Source of the DNA: Nocardia sp. SYP-A9097 | GTDB taxonomy: Bacteria > Actinomycetota > Actinomycetes > Mycobacteriales > Mycobacteriaceae | Direction of reading: 5' to 3' | Length of the DNA stretch: 64,000 nucleotides | Assembly (NCBI RefSeq): GCF_009649815.1 | Contig: NZ_WJIC01000008.1 | Location: 1 to 64,000, forward strand | In this document: positions 18,760-33,700 of the stretch, piece after piece | Layout: each line of letters starts with the position of its first letter | How positions within the stretch are numbered: position 1 is the first letter of the stretch | The notes under the pieces: model-generated | What the model saw: only the letters and a program-made list of their open reading frames with translations | What the model was told of the DNA's origin: nothing | The model's database searches: none | Position numbers and translations under genes: made by a program

Positions 18760-21700
18760 TCACAGCCCACCGAGCGCACCCAGATCCATGAAATCCGGTG
18801 ACGCGGGCGATGTTTCGTCGAAGGGCGGCGCGGGCGCGCCGTCCACCGTCAACTGGATGTCGTTCAACGCCAGCCACGCCCGGCTCAGCCACACGAAGGA
18901 GGACTGACCCGGCGGCCGGACGAAGTACTCCTCGCCGCCGGGACCGGCGTCCGAGCGCGATCGAACCTCTCCCGACCACTCCATCATCGCGCCCGCGGGC
19001 AGCTGTCCGGCCTCCCCCGGTCCCTCGGCCGCGACGCGCGCGTTGTGCGCCACCGCCACCTGCTGCGCGGCGAGAATGTAATGCGGCCAGGCATTATCGG
19101 TATCGGTCAGCAGACTGTGCCAACCGCCGAAACGACGCACCCGCACCCAGCGCGGGCGACCATCCACCACCAACCGAACATCGACCGTGCCGCGCACGGC
19201 GTTCTCCTGAATCATCTCCATCACAGCCCCCGGGTCACCCTCGACCAAGGCGCGAAGCTGCCTGACCGCGGCCGCATCCGAATCCCGCAGCCGCGCGAAA
19301 ATCCGCAAATCCGATTCGAGCGGACCGCTGGACCCCCACAGGCGACCGCCTAAACGTCGCTGCGGCAACCCATTCGGGGCGGCCACCGCTTCCTCCAGCA
19401 CCGGCTCATCGGCCGCCACATCGTACTCGGTCAAGAACAGCGGACCGGCCGGCAACAGACCCTGTCCGAAGGCCGGCGGCCCCTCCATCTCCAACGGATC
19501 CCCGACCGTATGCTCGACCAACGGCAGCTGCGACGGCGGGATCTCGCGCAACTCGACGAAGAACTCCTGCAACCAGTCGCTGGTGCACCAGCGGAACGCG
19601 CTCGCACCGGGATCCCGGACATGAAACTGCGTGCTGCCGTTGATATTTCGCGTTTGCCCGTCCCAATCCACGTACGGCAGGTCCGCCAACCGCGCGGCAC
19701 GCGCACGCGCGTCGCCGATGAACCGCAGGGCCTGATGGTTCGCCGCGAGGATGAGCGGCGCCCAAATCGGATGCCCCTCGGGCAATCCGATATCCACCGG
19801 GAAGAAACGACCCACCCGCACCCACCGCGGCGCGTCGTTCACCAGCAGCCGGACATCGACGGAGTTGTCGGCATTCTCGCGCATCATGTCGCGAACGAGG
19901 GCAGGGTTGCCGCGGACGAGTTCATCCAGCTGCGCGACCTCCGGCGTGTACACCAGCGCGTTCAAGTCCTCGGCCCGCGGACCGAGTTCCGGCGACCACA
20001 GCGGGCCGGTAAACGGAAATACGGGCTCCAAGCCCAATCCGATGGCGGCGGCCCGGTCCACCCAGACCGAGCGATCCGCCAGGCGCAGCAGCAGCTGTCC
20101 CGGGCGATCCGCAGTCGGCTCGACATGAATCGGCTGGTTTTCGAACACCGTCACCGGTCCGTCGGCACCCGGAATATCCGCGCCGCGCAGGAACTGCCCG
20201 CGCGCCGCCGAATAGCGGAAACCGTTGTCCAGCAGATCGTTTTCCCACACCCAGCCGGTCCGGTTCACCCCGGCGACCCGCAATCTGGTGCCCAGCTCAT
20301 CGGTGTGCCGATTCGCCGGACTGTCGTGGAATCCCAGTGCGCCACCCGCACGCGGTGTGATCCGCGCGTTCCGATCCGTGCGCAATCGCAGCGCCGGAAG
20401 CCGCAGGTACGACGGTTCCCGGGTCACCGGCCGCGGATCCGTGCGGGTATCCGGCAGCCTGCGATTGCGGGAGTTCAATTGCGCCACAGGCAGTTCACCC
20501 AGCGGCACCCGGGGCGGCGCGAGCAGCAGCGGCCCCGCCGGCATGGCTGCGGGTGCGACCGGCTCGGACCGCGACGGCTCCGGCTCGGACCGCACCGACT
20601 CCGCCCGATCACCGGACACATAGCTCACCATGAACGCATCCGGGGCCTGCGGCGACACCGGCACGACGCCCGGATCGGCGAGAGGCTCTCCGGCCACCGA
20701 ACCCAATTCACCGAACATGCCCGCGAGCTCATCCGCTGAGAAGAGACCATGATCCGTCGGAACATCGAACAACGCGGTCGGCTCGGGCAACAGCGGCTCC
20801 GGCTGAGCACTGGACGCATAGCCGTCCATGAATGCGTCCGGGGCCTGCGGCGACACCGGCACGACGCCCGGATCGGCGAGGGGCTCCTCGGCCATCGAAC
20901 CGAAGGCGCCGAACACGCCCGCGAGCTCATCCGCCGAGAAAAGACCATGATCGGCGGGAGCGTCGAACAACGCCGACGGCTCGGCGAGCGGCCAACTTTC
21001 GGACTGTTCCCCTGCCGAAGACGTAGTTGTCGTCGTAGTCGTAGTCGATGTCTCGCTCCGGGGAACCGTGGCGGTGCCGCTCGCCATCGGACCTTCTTGG
21101 ACCGCCTCGAGCACGCGCAGGGCCAGCGCCGGCCAGATAGGGGTGGTTTCCGACAGCCACGGGAGGTCGGTGAAGCGATCGACTCGCATCCAGCGCAGGA
21201 CGCCGTCGACACCGGATTGAATATCGACGGTGCGTGCGGGGTCGTCGTTCTCGCGGAACATCTCCACGAGAATGTGCGGCTCCTGCTCGACCAGCCAGCG
21301 CAGGGATTCGATGCGCTCGGGATCCGCCACCAGAGTTTCGAGGTAGTCCAGGTCGGCGACCGCCGGGCCGCCGACATCGAACACCGGGCCCGCGAGCCGG
21401 TGCAGCAGAACCAATCCGAGTTCGACGGCGGCGTCGCGGTCCACCCACACCGACTCGCCGTTGTCGCGGTGCAGCAGAATCGCTTCCGAGTCGACGCGCT
21501 GCTCCACGACAACGTTTTCACCGACGGCCAACCGCACCGGACCGTAGGGACCGGGCACCGTCGAAATCAACAGGGGCCCAACAGATTCCGTCGGGAAGTT
21601 CGCGGCGGGCAACACCTGAACACTCGGACGAAGCGCGCGTAGCACCGGCTCCGAATCCGTTGTGCCATGCGGAGTTCCGGTCGCGGCAGGCTCGTGTGCG

Positions 21701-24700
21701 GCCAGGTTATCGACGGTGAGCTCGGCGACCCCCGCCGCGGGCCGGGCCGCGGCGGACCATTCGGGCGGCAGCACCGGATGGTCGTGGCCGTCCGGGCCGA
21801 GCAGCAGGTGCTCGTCGTCGGCGTCGCGACGACCTTCGAAGCCCGCGGCGGGAATGCCATCGATCCACCCGTGCACCCGGCTTTCCAGCTCCTCGAAATG
21901 AGCGGACGCGACAAACCGGGAAATCTGCCGATTCTGGTTCGTGGCGTCGTAGGACGTGTCATTCAGCTCGAGCTGATCGAGGTGAATCGTGTCCGCCTGC
22001 ACCGCGTTATGCGCCTCGATAATGATCGCGGGCCAGATCGGCAGGTCGGGAGAGGACCACGGCAGCTCGGTCGAGCGCCGCACCCGAACCCAGCGCGGCA
22101 TGCCATCCACAATCAACAGCACATCGACACTGTTGTCGAAAGTCACTCGCAGCATCCGCACGACCGCACGCGGATCGTCGTTGACCAAATCCAGCAGCTG
22201 TTCCACCACTGGGGAATTCGGTAGATGAGCCAGATCGGCGGCCATCGGGCCGGAGGCGCCCCACATCGGACCCGACAGGTCGGTCGGGGGGCGGAGCCCC
22301 AACGAGGCGGCGGCTACGGCGGCGTCCAACCACAGCGCGTCACCGCCGCGACGCAGCAGCACCCGGGGAGGCCCGTCACCCTGCGGGTTACGTTCCGGCT
22401 CGACAATGAATCGGTCGAATTCGCGCACTCCGAACTGCCGCTCGGTGCCGGCCATATCGTGGAAGGTCACCAGCTCGCGCCGGTAGAGCCGCCCACTGTC
22501 GCGCTCCCAGACGTACCCGGCCCCCTCGACCGCGGCAATGGAAACCCACCCCGCCCCATTCGCGCCCCGCACCCAGCGATACTCGACCCCGTCGATCACC
22601 CCGTACGTCGCGGGACTGTCCTGCAGGCGCAGGAACCCACCCGGGAACGAACGCAACGGCACCGATGACGCCGTGGGCAGCGACACCTCCCGCCACCGTA
22701 CCGGCGCGCCCGAATGGACCGGAACCAGTACCGGCGCAGTGGATCTCGCACCGGGCGGGGCCAGACCGAGCGGACCGGCGACCGGCATCAGCGTGAAAGC
22801 TCCGCGCATCCGTTCGAACTGCGGAGCCGTCCTATCCAGCTCCTCATCCGGATCCAGCGGATCGGGGAACAGCTGCCGGAAATCGTGATGCAGTTCCAGC
22901 CCATGCAGTGCGGTCAGATCCAAGAGAGCCGCGTCATTGTGTTGTTCGGTAATCGGATATTCACCGGTCCGGTCGGACATGGTCCGCAGCAAGCCCCGGT
23001 GCACCTCGATTTCCGCGGCCGCCACCGCGGGACGGCCACCCAGCAGTGACGCGTGGGTGATCAGCACATTCTGCTGATCGGCGGCGGGAAGCGCGTACAT
23101 ATTTCCTTGGGCGTCCATAACCATCAGCGCACGCCGGTTGCGCGGGTTCTGATACCACTGCGCCGCCGAACTCTGATCGGCGCTACCCGAACCCATTCGA
23201 GCACCCCAGGTGGTATCGAAGAGTCCGCCGTCGAAGGCCCGATACAACAGGCCGTCCGGACCGACCACGATCCGCAGGCGCGCCATCATCCGGGCAGGCA
23301 GCGAAACCGAACCGGAATCGTCCGGCAGCACGGCGTCCAATCCACTGTCGGTTTCATTGCGCGGCGGCACCGTTTCACCGGTCCGCCCCATGAGCGGAAC
23401 GAACTCGTCCTCCGATTCGGAACTCGAGCTCGAACTCGATTCGCTCGAATCCGAGTCGCCGTCCGAGCCGAGACTCGAGGAATACGCTGAACCCACCGGC
23501 ACAGCCGCCGAGCCCGAATCCGCCACGCTCGAGGTGATACTCGAACCCACCACATCCGGGGTGACGCTCGAATCCACCGCATCCGGGGTGACATTCGAAT
23601 CCACCACACTCGAGGTGACATTCGAACCGACCACACTCGAGGTGACGCTCGAATCCAGCACGCTCGATGTGACATTCGAGTCCACCGTGCTCAGGGCCGC
23701 GAGGCTCGGATCCACCGCACTCGCGGTCGACACATTGTTCGCGGTCGAGGCGTCGCCCAGCGCGTTCCGAACACCGGGAGCCGTGCCCTGGAACCCAACT
23801 GCCGCAACCTGTTCGGTGCGCATCTCCTGCTGACCGCCACGCCGGAGCCGGCCCAGGAAATTCCAGCGCCGCCCAGCGGTGCGACGCCACCACGGCAGTC
23901 GCGCGGGTTGCGCCGCCGCCGCGGTGACCGGGGCGGAACCACGGTCGCGGCGCAGCACTCGACCCAACCGGCGGACGAAATCGCCGACTACCGCACGAGC
24001 GGATCGCCTTCCCGGCGTTCCGATTTCATCGACGCCACCGCGCAGCGACAAACCGGCCGAATTCGCTTCCCCGGCATGGCCGGGTCCACGCTCATAGCTG
24101 AGGACGGTGCCGTCCCGCGGCTGCACCGCGACCCAGTAGTGGCCGTCGTCATCGCGTTCACCATCACGGAACAATGCCCGCACCGGCGTATCCGGCCCAC
24201 CGAAGGGCAAGGGTTCGACCGAACCGTTCCGGAAATACACATCCAGATTCAATTCCAGGGCCTGTGCCGCCGCGGGCAGCAACTGGTCGGCGGCGAGATT
24301 ATTCCACTGCCCCGGCTCCAGCAAATCCCGCAATTGCGTGGTGAATTCGCGAATACGCGCATCCTGCGGCTCGCCCGCCATGAACCGCCCGAGGTATTTC
24401 TCCGGTGTACGAAGCATGGTGTCCACCACGCCCCGCCGGAAGTCCAAATGCGCCTGCTCATCGGTTACCGGAATACCGAGCGAACGAGCCAGCGCATGCC
24501 AGAGACAATTGTTCCCCGCCCCGGGCTGCGACTCCCACACGGTATCGCGTTGCGGCGGAACGATTCCGGCGATATCGGCCGCGGTGTGCCGCCCCGCCGA
24601 CAATCCACCGGCGCCGGCCATCGAGACCTGGCGCTGCACGGGCGCGCCGTGCGCGAACAGAGTTCCCGGCCCGTTCGACGAGAGCTTGATGAACTGATGG

Positions 24701-27700
24701 AGGTACCGCACCGGCACCACCACCCCGCCGGCGAAGCGGTGCCCCGGCAACCAGGCATTCGGATCGATCAGGCGCAGACCGGTCGCGTGCCCGGTGGCCT
24801 CGTCGATGACAATGCCGGAAACGGTATGAGCATGACTGGGACTCAACTGGGTGTGCGGATGCCGGGCCACTCCGGCCGGAAGTACCCCGGTGCCGATTGT
24901 CACCGTGTCACCGCGATGGAGCAGATAGGCGATTCGGGACATCACCGACTGGGTCACCGCCGAATCATCGGGGAGAGTGCCGGATTCCCACTGCCGCATG
25001 ACCGTCAGCACCGGTGTCAACTGCGGCGTCAATTCCCGATACCGCGCGTCACCCAGCACTGCCTCCAGGAACAGGCCGAAACCGGTCGATTTGCGAACAT
25101 CCTGCTCCTGCAACCAGTTCCAATGCGCATCGGCGATCTCGTCGACGGGTAGTCCGAGGGCGGAAATCCTGTCCCACTCCGCTTGCGAACGATCCCAGGT
25201 CCCCGAATTGGTCCAGCGGTCCTGCCAGTCGAACCAGTCCTGCTCGAGATCCAACAGCTCGCGGGCGACTTCCCGGCTGCCCGTCAACTCCGCCAGCACA
25301 TCGGGACCCAATGCCATCGGATGCGCGAAGGCCATATCGTCCACCGCTCGCGTCGGCCGCGCCCCGTCCCGGGTGTCCGCCGGCCACAGGGCCGCCGCGG
25401 TCACCCCGGCGGAGCCGCCGTCGATACCCACGTAACCCAAACCGCCACCGCGGTAGATCGCCCATGCCTTCTCGATCACCGCGGCCCACAATGGCTGACC
25501 CGCCTCATGCACCGCATAGACCATCTGCCCGCCATAGGCGTAGAAGCGCCGATCCACCGGAACCCACACCTCACGACGCATCTGTGCACCGGCACCATCG
25601 GCGACCTGCTCGGTGAACCTGACCTCCCAATCACCGTCCGCGCGTAGCCGAATCATCGAACGCACCCACTCCGGATGCTGTTCGGCCAAACCGATCAGAT
25701 CGGCCAAGAGGTAGCAGTCACCGACCTCACCCTGCTTCACATCGCTCGCGGCTGGCAGACCACTCGGTCCGAACAGTGAGCTGGTAACTCGCACCAGACT
25801 CGGGATGACCACACCGAGTGGTTCGAGTACGTCTCGTGTGACCGGTCGCCATACGAGCCCGGTGGTCCCGCTCGCGGGGAGCAGTACCAGCATTTGATTC
25901 GGATCGCTGTCGTGCAGGCGAACCGCGATATGCCGGCCACCCGTCAGACTCGATGTCGTGCCATCCACCGTGAGAGTGATTCCGCCGGTGGGGATTCGCA
26001 CCGAGGCCGCCGGGACACGCATCCCGGCTTCGGGTTCGTCCGCCACCGCCGGCGTCACCGCCGGGGCTATTTCCGCGGCGATGTCCTCCGCACGGACCGG
26101 CGCGGCGACCGCGTCGATGCCGACTATCGCCGGAGTGTGGAATTCCATTCTCCGCGAGTCATATACGTAACCGAGCCGCCGCAACTCCGCCGGATTCGTC
26201 TCGAGCGGCTCATGCGATCCGGGATTCCCGACAATCACCGGGGCATCGGGGTGGCCCGCCGGGTCCCCGGCGATCAGCTTCCACACCGGATACCGGTCCA
26301 ACTCCGGCCTCGGCTCCGGTACCGGTACCGGTACCGGCTCGTTCTCCTCGGCGAACCCGTTGTCGGGGACACCCTTCAGCCATTCGCCGACCCTGGTATG
26401 CGTGGCCGCCAGTTGTTCTCCGGACTCGGCGAGCGGGACCCACACTCCCGCGTTCTCGTCATATTCCCGGTCGCGCAGGGACTGACGGTACTCATGCTGG
26501 AGATCATCGGCCGCCGCGGCAACGTGTGCCGTGAGAATCATTGCGGCCCAGATCGGTTCGCCCACGCGCCCGGCGAAGGGCAGATCCGAGAACCTGTCCA
26601 CCCGCACCCATTGCGGTTTGCCCGCAACCATCAGCAGCACGTCGATATTCCCGTGCGAATCCTCCCGGATCATCTGCCGGATCGCGGACGCGCCATCGGC
26701 ACTCGCGACCAGATCATGAAGCTGCGCGAGACCCGGATAGTCGGCGAACAGCGCGGCGTCCGGAAGGTCGCCGATCTCCGGCCCCGACGCACTCCGGAAG
26801 AGCGGTCCCGCGAGCCGGCGGGGCGGGCGGAGCCCGAATCGGGCGGCCACCGCGGCCGGAACCGACACCGGTCCGAGACCGTTGTGCCGCAACAGGACCC
26901 GAAGCGGATCGGCCGGATCGTGCCGCACCACAACCCGATCGTTCACCTCCAGGGCTATCCCCGGGCGGGACGGATCGACGGGATCCCCGCCGAAGCCGAC
27001 CCGCAGCACGAACCGCCCGGTCTCCGCCGTGGCGAAATATCCGCGCCCGGAGAGTGCGAGCCAGGGCACCCACCCCGTGCCATTCGCTCCGGTCACGAAG
27101 AAGAGCTTGTTCCCGAGCTCATTGAAGCGCTGCGCGGCGGGTCCTCCGGTGTAGCGCAGGAAGCCGCCCGGAAGCGGTGCGAGCAGCTGACCCGTCACCG
27201 TCCTGACCTCGAATCGCCGCAGGTCACTCGGCAGCGCGAAACGGGCAGCCTGGTGAACCGGTGTCAGCACCGAATCGCTTACCGTGCCGCGCGGTACGAG
27301 TGGGATCGGACCGAGCAGCGCGGGGTTGGCGGGAACGGGAACGGACGGCTCCAGCGCGGTCGGAACGGGCGCCCGGTTATGGTCTAGTTCCATTGCCGCC
27401 CAGCCGAACTCGTCACTTTCGAGCTCGTCGGCGAAGCGCACATGCCGGAAATCCGAACCCAGTGCCAAGCCGTGCGGCCGGGAACCCAGGAGCTGCAGGG
27501 CAGCGGCGTTCATCCCGGAGGTGATCGGGTACTGGAGGCCGAAATCCAGCAGCACGGTGGGCACACCGGCGCGAACCTCGATCAATGCGGACGCGGCCGC
27601 GGGCGCACCGCCGAGCAGCGACGCCCAGGTGACCGAGTCGCGGCGCGCGTCATTGGCCGTCATCGTGATCGCGTACATATTGCCGCGCGTATCCATTACC

Positions 27701-30700
27701 AGGGCCGCGCGCCTATTGACCGGGTCCTGTGTCTCCTGCCAGCGGTCGGACCCGTCCGACCCCATTTTCGAATCCCAGGTGGAGTCGAAGAGGCCACCGT
27801 CGACGGCCCGGTACAGCAGGCCGTGCGGACCGACCACGATCCGCAATTCCTCCCGCTGCGCCGGGGAGAGCTGGGTGTACTCGGTACCCGGGACAATCGG
27901 CACCCCCGCCGAGATCGGGTCACCGGTCAGCCGCTCGGGCACCGGAATATCCGTGCCCGCGAACATCATTCGAGCATCTCGGGCCGCGGCGAACCCGGCC
28001 GCGTCGATGCCGTACTGCTGGTCGCGAATCTCCTGTCCGAAGTCCGGAACGGCGTCGAGGAAAGCCCGATCGTTCGCGTACATCGCCTCCACGGCGGCCT
28101 GCGCCTCGAGAATGCGATCGATCCGCGAAACAGCACCCGAGGATCCCTCGGCACGATCCACCCGCACCCACCGCGGTCGGCCCGCCACCGTCAGCAGTAC
28201 GTCGATTCTGCCCGGACTGTCGAAGCGGATCATATTCAGCAGCGCACTCGGATCGGCGGCGGCGAGCGCCCGCAACTGTTCGACGGCCCGCGAATGACTC
28301 GAACCGAGCAATTCCGCGGTCCGGAGGCCGGGATGCGCCACCTGCAATACGGTCGCGGCGGCGCGGGCCGCCGCGAGATGCTCGGCCGGAACCACCGCTA
28401 TCGGACCGGCCGTATGCGGAGTCGGCACCGGTTGCGGAGTCTCCCGGACGGGCCCGGGAGTCGACGAGATCGCCTCTGGCGCAGAGGTTTCGAGCGTGGC
28501 CTTGGCCGGTGCGATCGTATCCGAGCCGTACGCGAATCGGGTCCCGGTGCCGATCGACGACAGCTGGAGGAATTGGTTGAGGTGCCGGAGGTCCACCACC
28601 ACGCCCGCGGCGAACCGGTGTCCCGGTATCCACCAGTGCGGGTCGATCAGGCGCACGCCCGTCGGCTGCCCGGTGATCTCGTCGACCACGATGCCGGAGA
28701 CGGTATAGGCGTGGTTCTGGCTCAGCCGGGTATCGGGATGCTCGACCTGTCCGTCCGGCAGATTACGAGTGCCCAGGATCACCGTGTCACCGCGATTCAG
28801 CAGAAACGCGATGCGATCCGAAACCCACCGGGTCAGCGGCGAATCATCAAGGGGGGCAGCGGATTCCCACTTCTCCATGGCCGCCGACAAGCGGGTCAGA
28901 TGCGGCGTCAACTCCGCATAGCGCGCCGGACCGAGCGACTCTTGCAGGAATGCGCTGAAACCGGTCGCCCGGCGGGGATCCTGCTCGCCGAGCCAGCGCC
29001 GGAACAGCGCCGTGCCATCGGCGGCGGGCAGTCCGAGAGCGGCGATCCGCTGCCGTTCCGCGGTCGCCAGGTCCCACCTGTCGTTCTCGACCCAATTATC
29101 CAGTCGGCCAATCCATTCCGTCTCGAGCTCGAGCACCTCGTGGGCGATCGAGCGCGCGAGGTCCACGCCCGCTTCGTCGGCGACCGGGCCACTCAACAAC
29201 TCCCCCAGCAGATCCGGACCCAATGCCATCGGATGCGCGAAGGCCGTATCGTCCACCGCCCGCATCGACCGCGCGCGGTCCGCGGTATCCGTCGGCCACA
29301 ATGCGGCCGCGGTCGCACCGGAGAGTCCGGCGGAGACGCCCGCGTAGCCCTTGTCGCCACCGTGGAAGATCGCCCACGCCTTCTCGATCACCGCGGCCCA
29401 CACCGGCTGACCCGCCTCATGCACCGCATAGGCCATCCGCCCGCCGTAGGCGTAGAAGCGCTGATCGACCGGAATCCACACCTCACGACGCAGACCATCG
29501 CCGGCCGACTCGGTGAACCGCACCTCCCAATCACCATCCGCGCGTAGCCGAATCATCCGGCGCACCCACTCCGGATGCTGTTCGGCCAGACCGATCAGAT
29601 CGGCCAGCAGATAGCAGTCACCGAGACCGCCCTGCCGCACATCGGCGGCGAGCGGCAGACCGGACGGCCCGAACAGCTCACTGGTCACCCGCACCAGACT
29701 CGGCACGTGCACGCCCTGTGCCACCAGCACACTCCGCTCGACCCGATGCCAGGTGGAGTTCGTGCCCGCCGGGTCGAGGACGACAACCTCATCGGGTGCG
29801 CTGTCATCCAGGCGAACCGCGACACTCGTCCCGCCCGCCAGGTGCACGGTCTCGCCGAACGAGGTGAAGGTGACGCCGACGTCCGGGATAGCCACCGTTG
29901 CTGCGGGGAGACGCTCGGCCGCCGCCGGTTCGTCCGCCGCGGCGGGAGCTATCGCCGGGGTGAATGCCGCGCCGTCGAGGGGCCGGCTCGGATCCGAAGC
30001 CTGCGGGAGGTCGATCAGCACCGGCAGGTGGAATTCCCGTGTGCGCTGATCGAATCGGGCACCCAGGGTCCGCAACTCCGCCGCAGTCGTCTGGATCGAA
30101 TCATCGGTCGCGGGATTCTCGAGAATCAATGATGTTGTCTCGTCCTCCGGGTCTCCGGCCACCAACCGCCACACCGCGGCCGCATGGTCGGCCGGCTCCG
30201 GCGCGGACTCCGGACCCTCGGCGAATCCACTCGCGGGCACACCGCTGAGCCAGCGGCCGACCTCGGCGTGCGTGGCCTCGAGCTGATCTCCTGTCTGCGC
30301 CAAGGGAATCCACGCGCCGGTCTCCTCGTCATACTCCCGGTCGCGCCGGGCCTGACGGTACTCGTGCTGACGTTCGTCGTCCGTGACGGCGGCATGCGCG
30401 GCGAGGATCGCGGCGGGCCAGATCGGATCGACGATGCCCACGGCGAAGGGCAGATCGGTGGAGCGATCCACGCGCACCCATTGCGGCCGACCGGCCACCA
30501 TCAGCAGGACCTCGATACTGCCCGGTGTGACCTCACGGATCATCCGGCGTACGGCGGCGACGCCGGCGGGGGTGCCGACCAGGTCACGAAGTTGCGCCAG
30601 CGCCGGGAATTCGGTGAAGAACGCGGTCTCCGGAAGATCACCGATCGTCGGCCCCGACTCGTCTCGGAAGAGCGGTCCTTCGAGGTCGCGCCGGGGGCGT

Positions 30701-33700
30701 AAGCCATATCCGGCAGCGACATCCGCCGGAACCGACACCGGCATTTCACCGTCGCGGCGCAGCAGCACCCATCCGGGGTAACGCGAATCCGGTTCCACCA
30801 CAACCGAATCGTTCACCCGCAGCTGGATTCCGCGCACGTGTTCATCAGCGGGATGCCCGGTGAGGGCGATCCGGAGCACAAAGCCCCCGGACTCCGGATC
30901 GGCGAGATATCTACGGCGCGAGAGCGTTTGCGCGGGCACCCAGCCGGTGCCGTTCGCGCCGGTCACGAAGAGCAACGGTTTTCCGTCCGGCCCGAGACGC
31001 TGGGCCGCCGGGGCATACGTATGGCGAAGAATGCCACCCGGCAGCGGCGCGAGGTCCACACCGGCTTCGGTCCGAACATCGAATCGCCGTACCGTACTCG
31101 CCGGCGTGACGCGGGCAGCCGGGCGAGCCGGTGTCAGCACCGAATCACTCAGTGCGCCTTGCGGAGCCAGCGGGATCGGGCCGGAGAGCGCCGGGCGCGC
31201 GACGCTGACGGCGGGCTCCGATTCGGTCGGAACGGGGGTCTTGCCGTCCGGGTCCTGGGTGGCCCAGCCGAGCTCCTCGCGGGTGGGTGCGTCGAACTCC
31301 AGGTGCCGGAAATCGTGGCCCAGCACCAGTCCGTGCGGCTGCGATCGCAGGAAATCCCATGCCGCCGTGTTCATTTCGGCGGTGATCTCGTACTCGTCGT
31401 CCACCACCGTCATGATCTCGGGTATACCGGCGTGCACCTCGATCAGTCCCGCGGCCGCCGCCGGCGCGCCGTTGAGCAGGGTGGCCGCGGTGATCGAGGC
31501 CGGGCGCTCATTGGTTGTGAAGGTGGTCGCGTACATATTGCCGCGCACATCCATCACGAATAGCGCGCGCCGGGTGTAGAAGTCCCGAGGCCGGCTCGGA
31601 TCATCCTCGGTCCAGGTGGTGTCGAAGAGCCCGCCGTCGATCGCCCGATACAGCAGTCCGCCCGGCCCGACCACGATCCGCAGATCCGCGCGGCGGGCGG
31701 GAGCGAGTTCGTGGTACTCCTCGTCGTCGTAGGTCATCGGCACACCGGACAGTTCCGGATCGCCGGTAATCGGCTCGGGCACCGGGGTTTCGGTGCCCGT
31801 GAACAGCAGCCGATCATCGGGGACCGCCTCCGCCGCGACCGTCGCCGAGGCCGAGAGCTCCGGGTCGCCGTGCGCGCCCAAGCTGCCCGCACCCATCGAG
31901 GCCACCGACACGAATTGGTTGAAATGCCGCTCCGGGACCTCGACCTCGCGCTCGCTCGCTCCGGTAGCGCGCGGACGGTGCGGATTCGTCAGACGCAAAC
32001 CCGTTGTGAGCCCGGTGATTTCATCGGTCACGAAACCCGAGAAGGTGTAGGAGTGACCACCGAACAGCTCGGTGTGCGGGTGCCGGATCGCCGCGACCTT
32101 ACGCGTCGAAACAGTAACCGTGTCACCACGTTTCACCAGGTAGGCAATGCGGTCCAGGACCCATCGGGTCAGAATCGAGCCCGGGATCGGCTCGGCCGAC
32201 TCCCACGCCTTCATCTCGGTCAGCATGGGCGCGAAGGACTCTCCCAGTTCGTCGAATCGCCCGGGAGCCAATGTCTCCTTCAGAAACCTGGCGAAACCGG
32301 TCGACTTGCGGGCGTCGTCATCGGAAATCCATTCGGTGAGTTCGGTTTGGAGTGCGTCTCCCACCAAACCCCGGTCCCGCATTTCCTGTGCGGCCTTTTT
32401 CGCTCGCTCCGCGGATGCGTGAATCCCGCGGCCGCTCAATCGATCCCGCCAGGCGCTCGCCAGCGCCAGCATCTCATTCGCGATCTCGGTGCCACCGACC
32501 AACTCGGCCAGCGCATCCGGGCCCAATGTCATCGGATGCGCGAATGTCGAGTCATCCATCGCACGGGTCTGCTGGACCCGTTCCGCCGTACCCGGCAGCG
32601 TCGGCGGGCGCAATGCGGCCGCGGTCCGCCCGGCTCGACCGCCACTGGCACCGGCATATCCGCGATCCCCGCCGCGGTGGATGGCCCATGCCTTCTCGAT
32701 CAGCGCCGCCCACAGCGGCTGACCCGGCTCATGCGCCGCGTAGGCCATCTTGCCCTTGTAGGCGTAGAACCGGCGGTCCACGGGAACCCACACCTCGCGG
32801 CCGTCCGGCTCGATGAATCGCACCTCGAAGTCACCGTCGGCAGGACGCACGCGAATCATGTCGCGAATCCACTGCGGATTCTCCCGCGCCAGATCGATGA
32901 GGGCGGCGAGCAGATAGCACGTTCCCGCGGCACCCTGCCGCACATCCTGTGGCTGCGGGCCATGCGGCCCGAACAGGTCGTTGCCGACTCGAATCAGGCT
33001 GGGCGCCTTGATACCCAGCTTCCGGAGGTGCGCCTCCGGCACCTGGCGCCAGACCGATCGTCCGCCGCTTCGTCCGGCGTGCACCAGAATCTGCCCGGGC
33101 TCGCTGTCATGGCGGCGCAGCGCGACCCTGGAACCCGCAGCGAGATGGACTTCCACGCCGTCGGACTCGAAGTCGACTCCGCCCGCGGGGACGGTGACCG
33201 TCGCCGCCGGGACCCGCTCGTGCGGTTCCGGATTGTTCACTACGGCCGCGGCGTGCTGTGCCGCGAGAATGAGGACGGGCCAGATCGGTTCCCATTCCTC
33301 GAGCTCGATCGCCAGTGTGGTCGAACGATCCACCCGCACCCATCGCGGGCTGCCATCGACCATGAGCAGTACCTCGAACTGCTCGGCGGCGGGTTCGCCG
33401 TCCGCTGTCCCGGGAACAGCTCGCACCATGTTCTCGACGACGTCCGGATGATCGGTGACGAGTGCGCGAAGCTGCGCGATGGCGGCGGCGTCCTGGCCGT
33501 CCAGAATTCGCAGATCATCCACCAGTGGGCCGGCGGTCCAGAACAGGGGACCGGGGAGCGGCTCCAGGTGCGGCAGACCCGCGCGCTCGGCCAGGCTCGC
33601 TCTGACCGAAACCGCGGCCTCACCGGCCTTGCGTACCAGCACCCGGCCGGCACTGTGGTGATCCAGTTCGACCGAGACCTGCTCGAACACGAAGATATTC

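Noticed and set aside
18760..19030. C-terminal nuclease or ADP-ribosylating toxin tip on the giant protein
   Set aside because: The last 90 residues show no HNH, ART, NAD-glycohydrolase or RNase motif; they look like the end of an eroded repeat.
27442..29547. Several 400-700-codon plus-strand frames inside the giant gene (for example 27442-29547, 31711-33783, 42529-44631)
   Set aside because: They mirror the minus-strand frame, are Arg/Gly/His-rich without recognisable domains, and lack ribosome sites.
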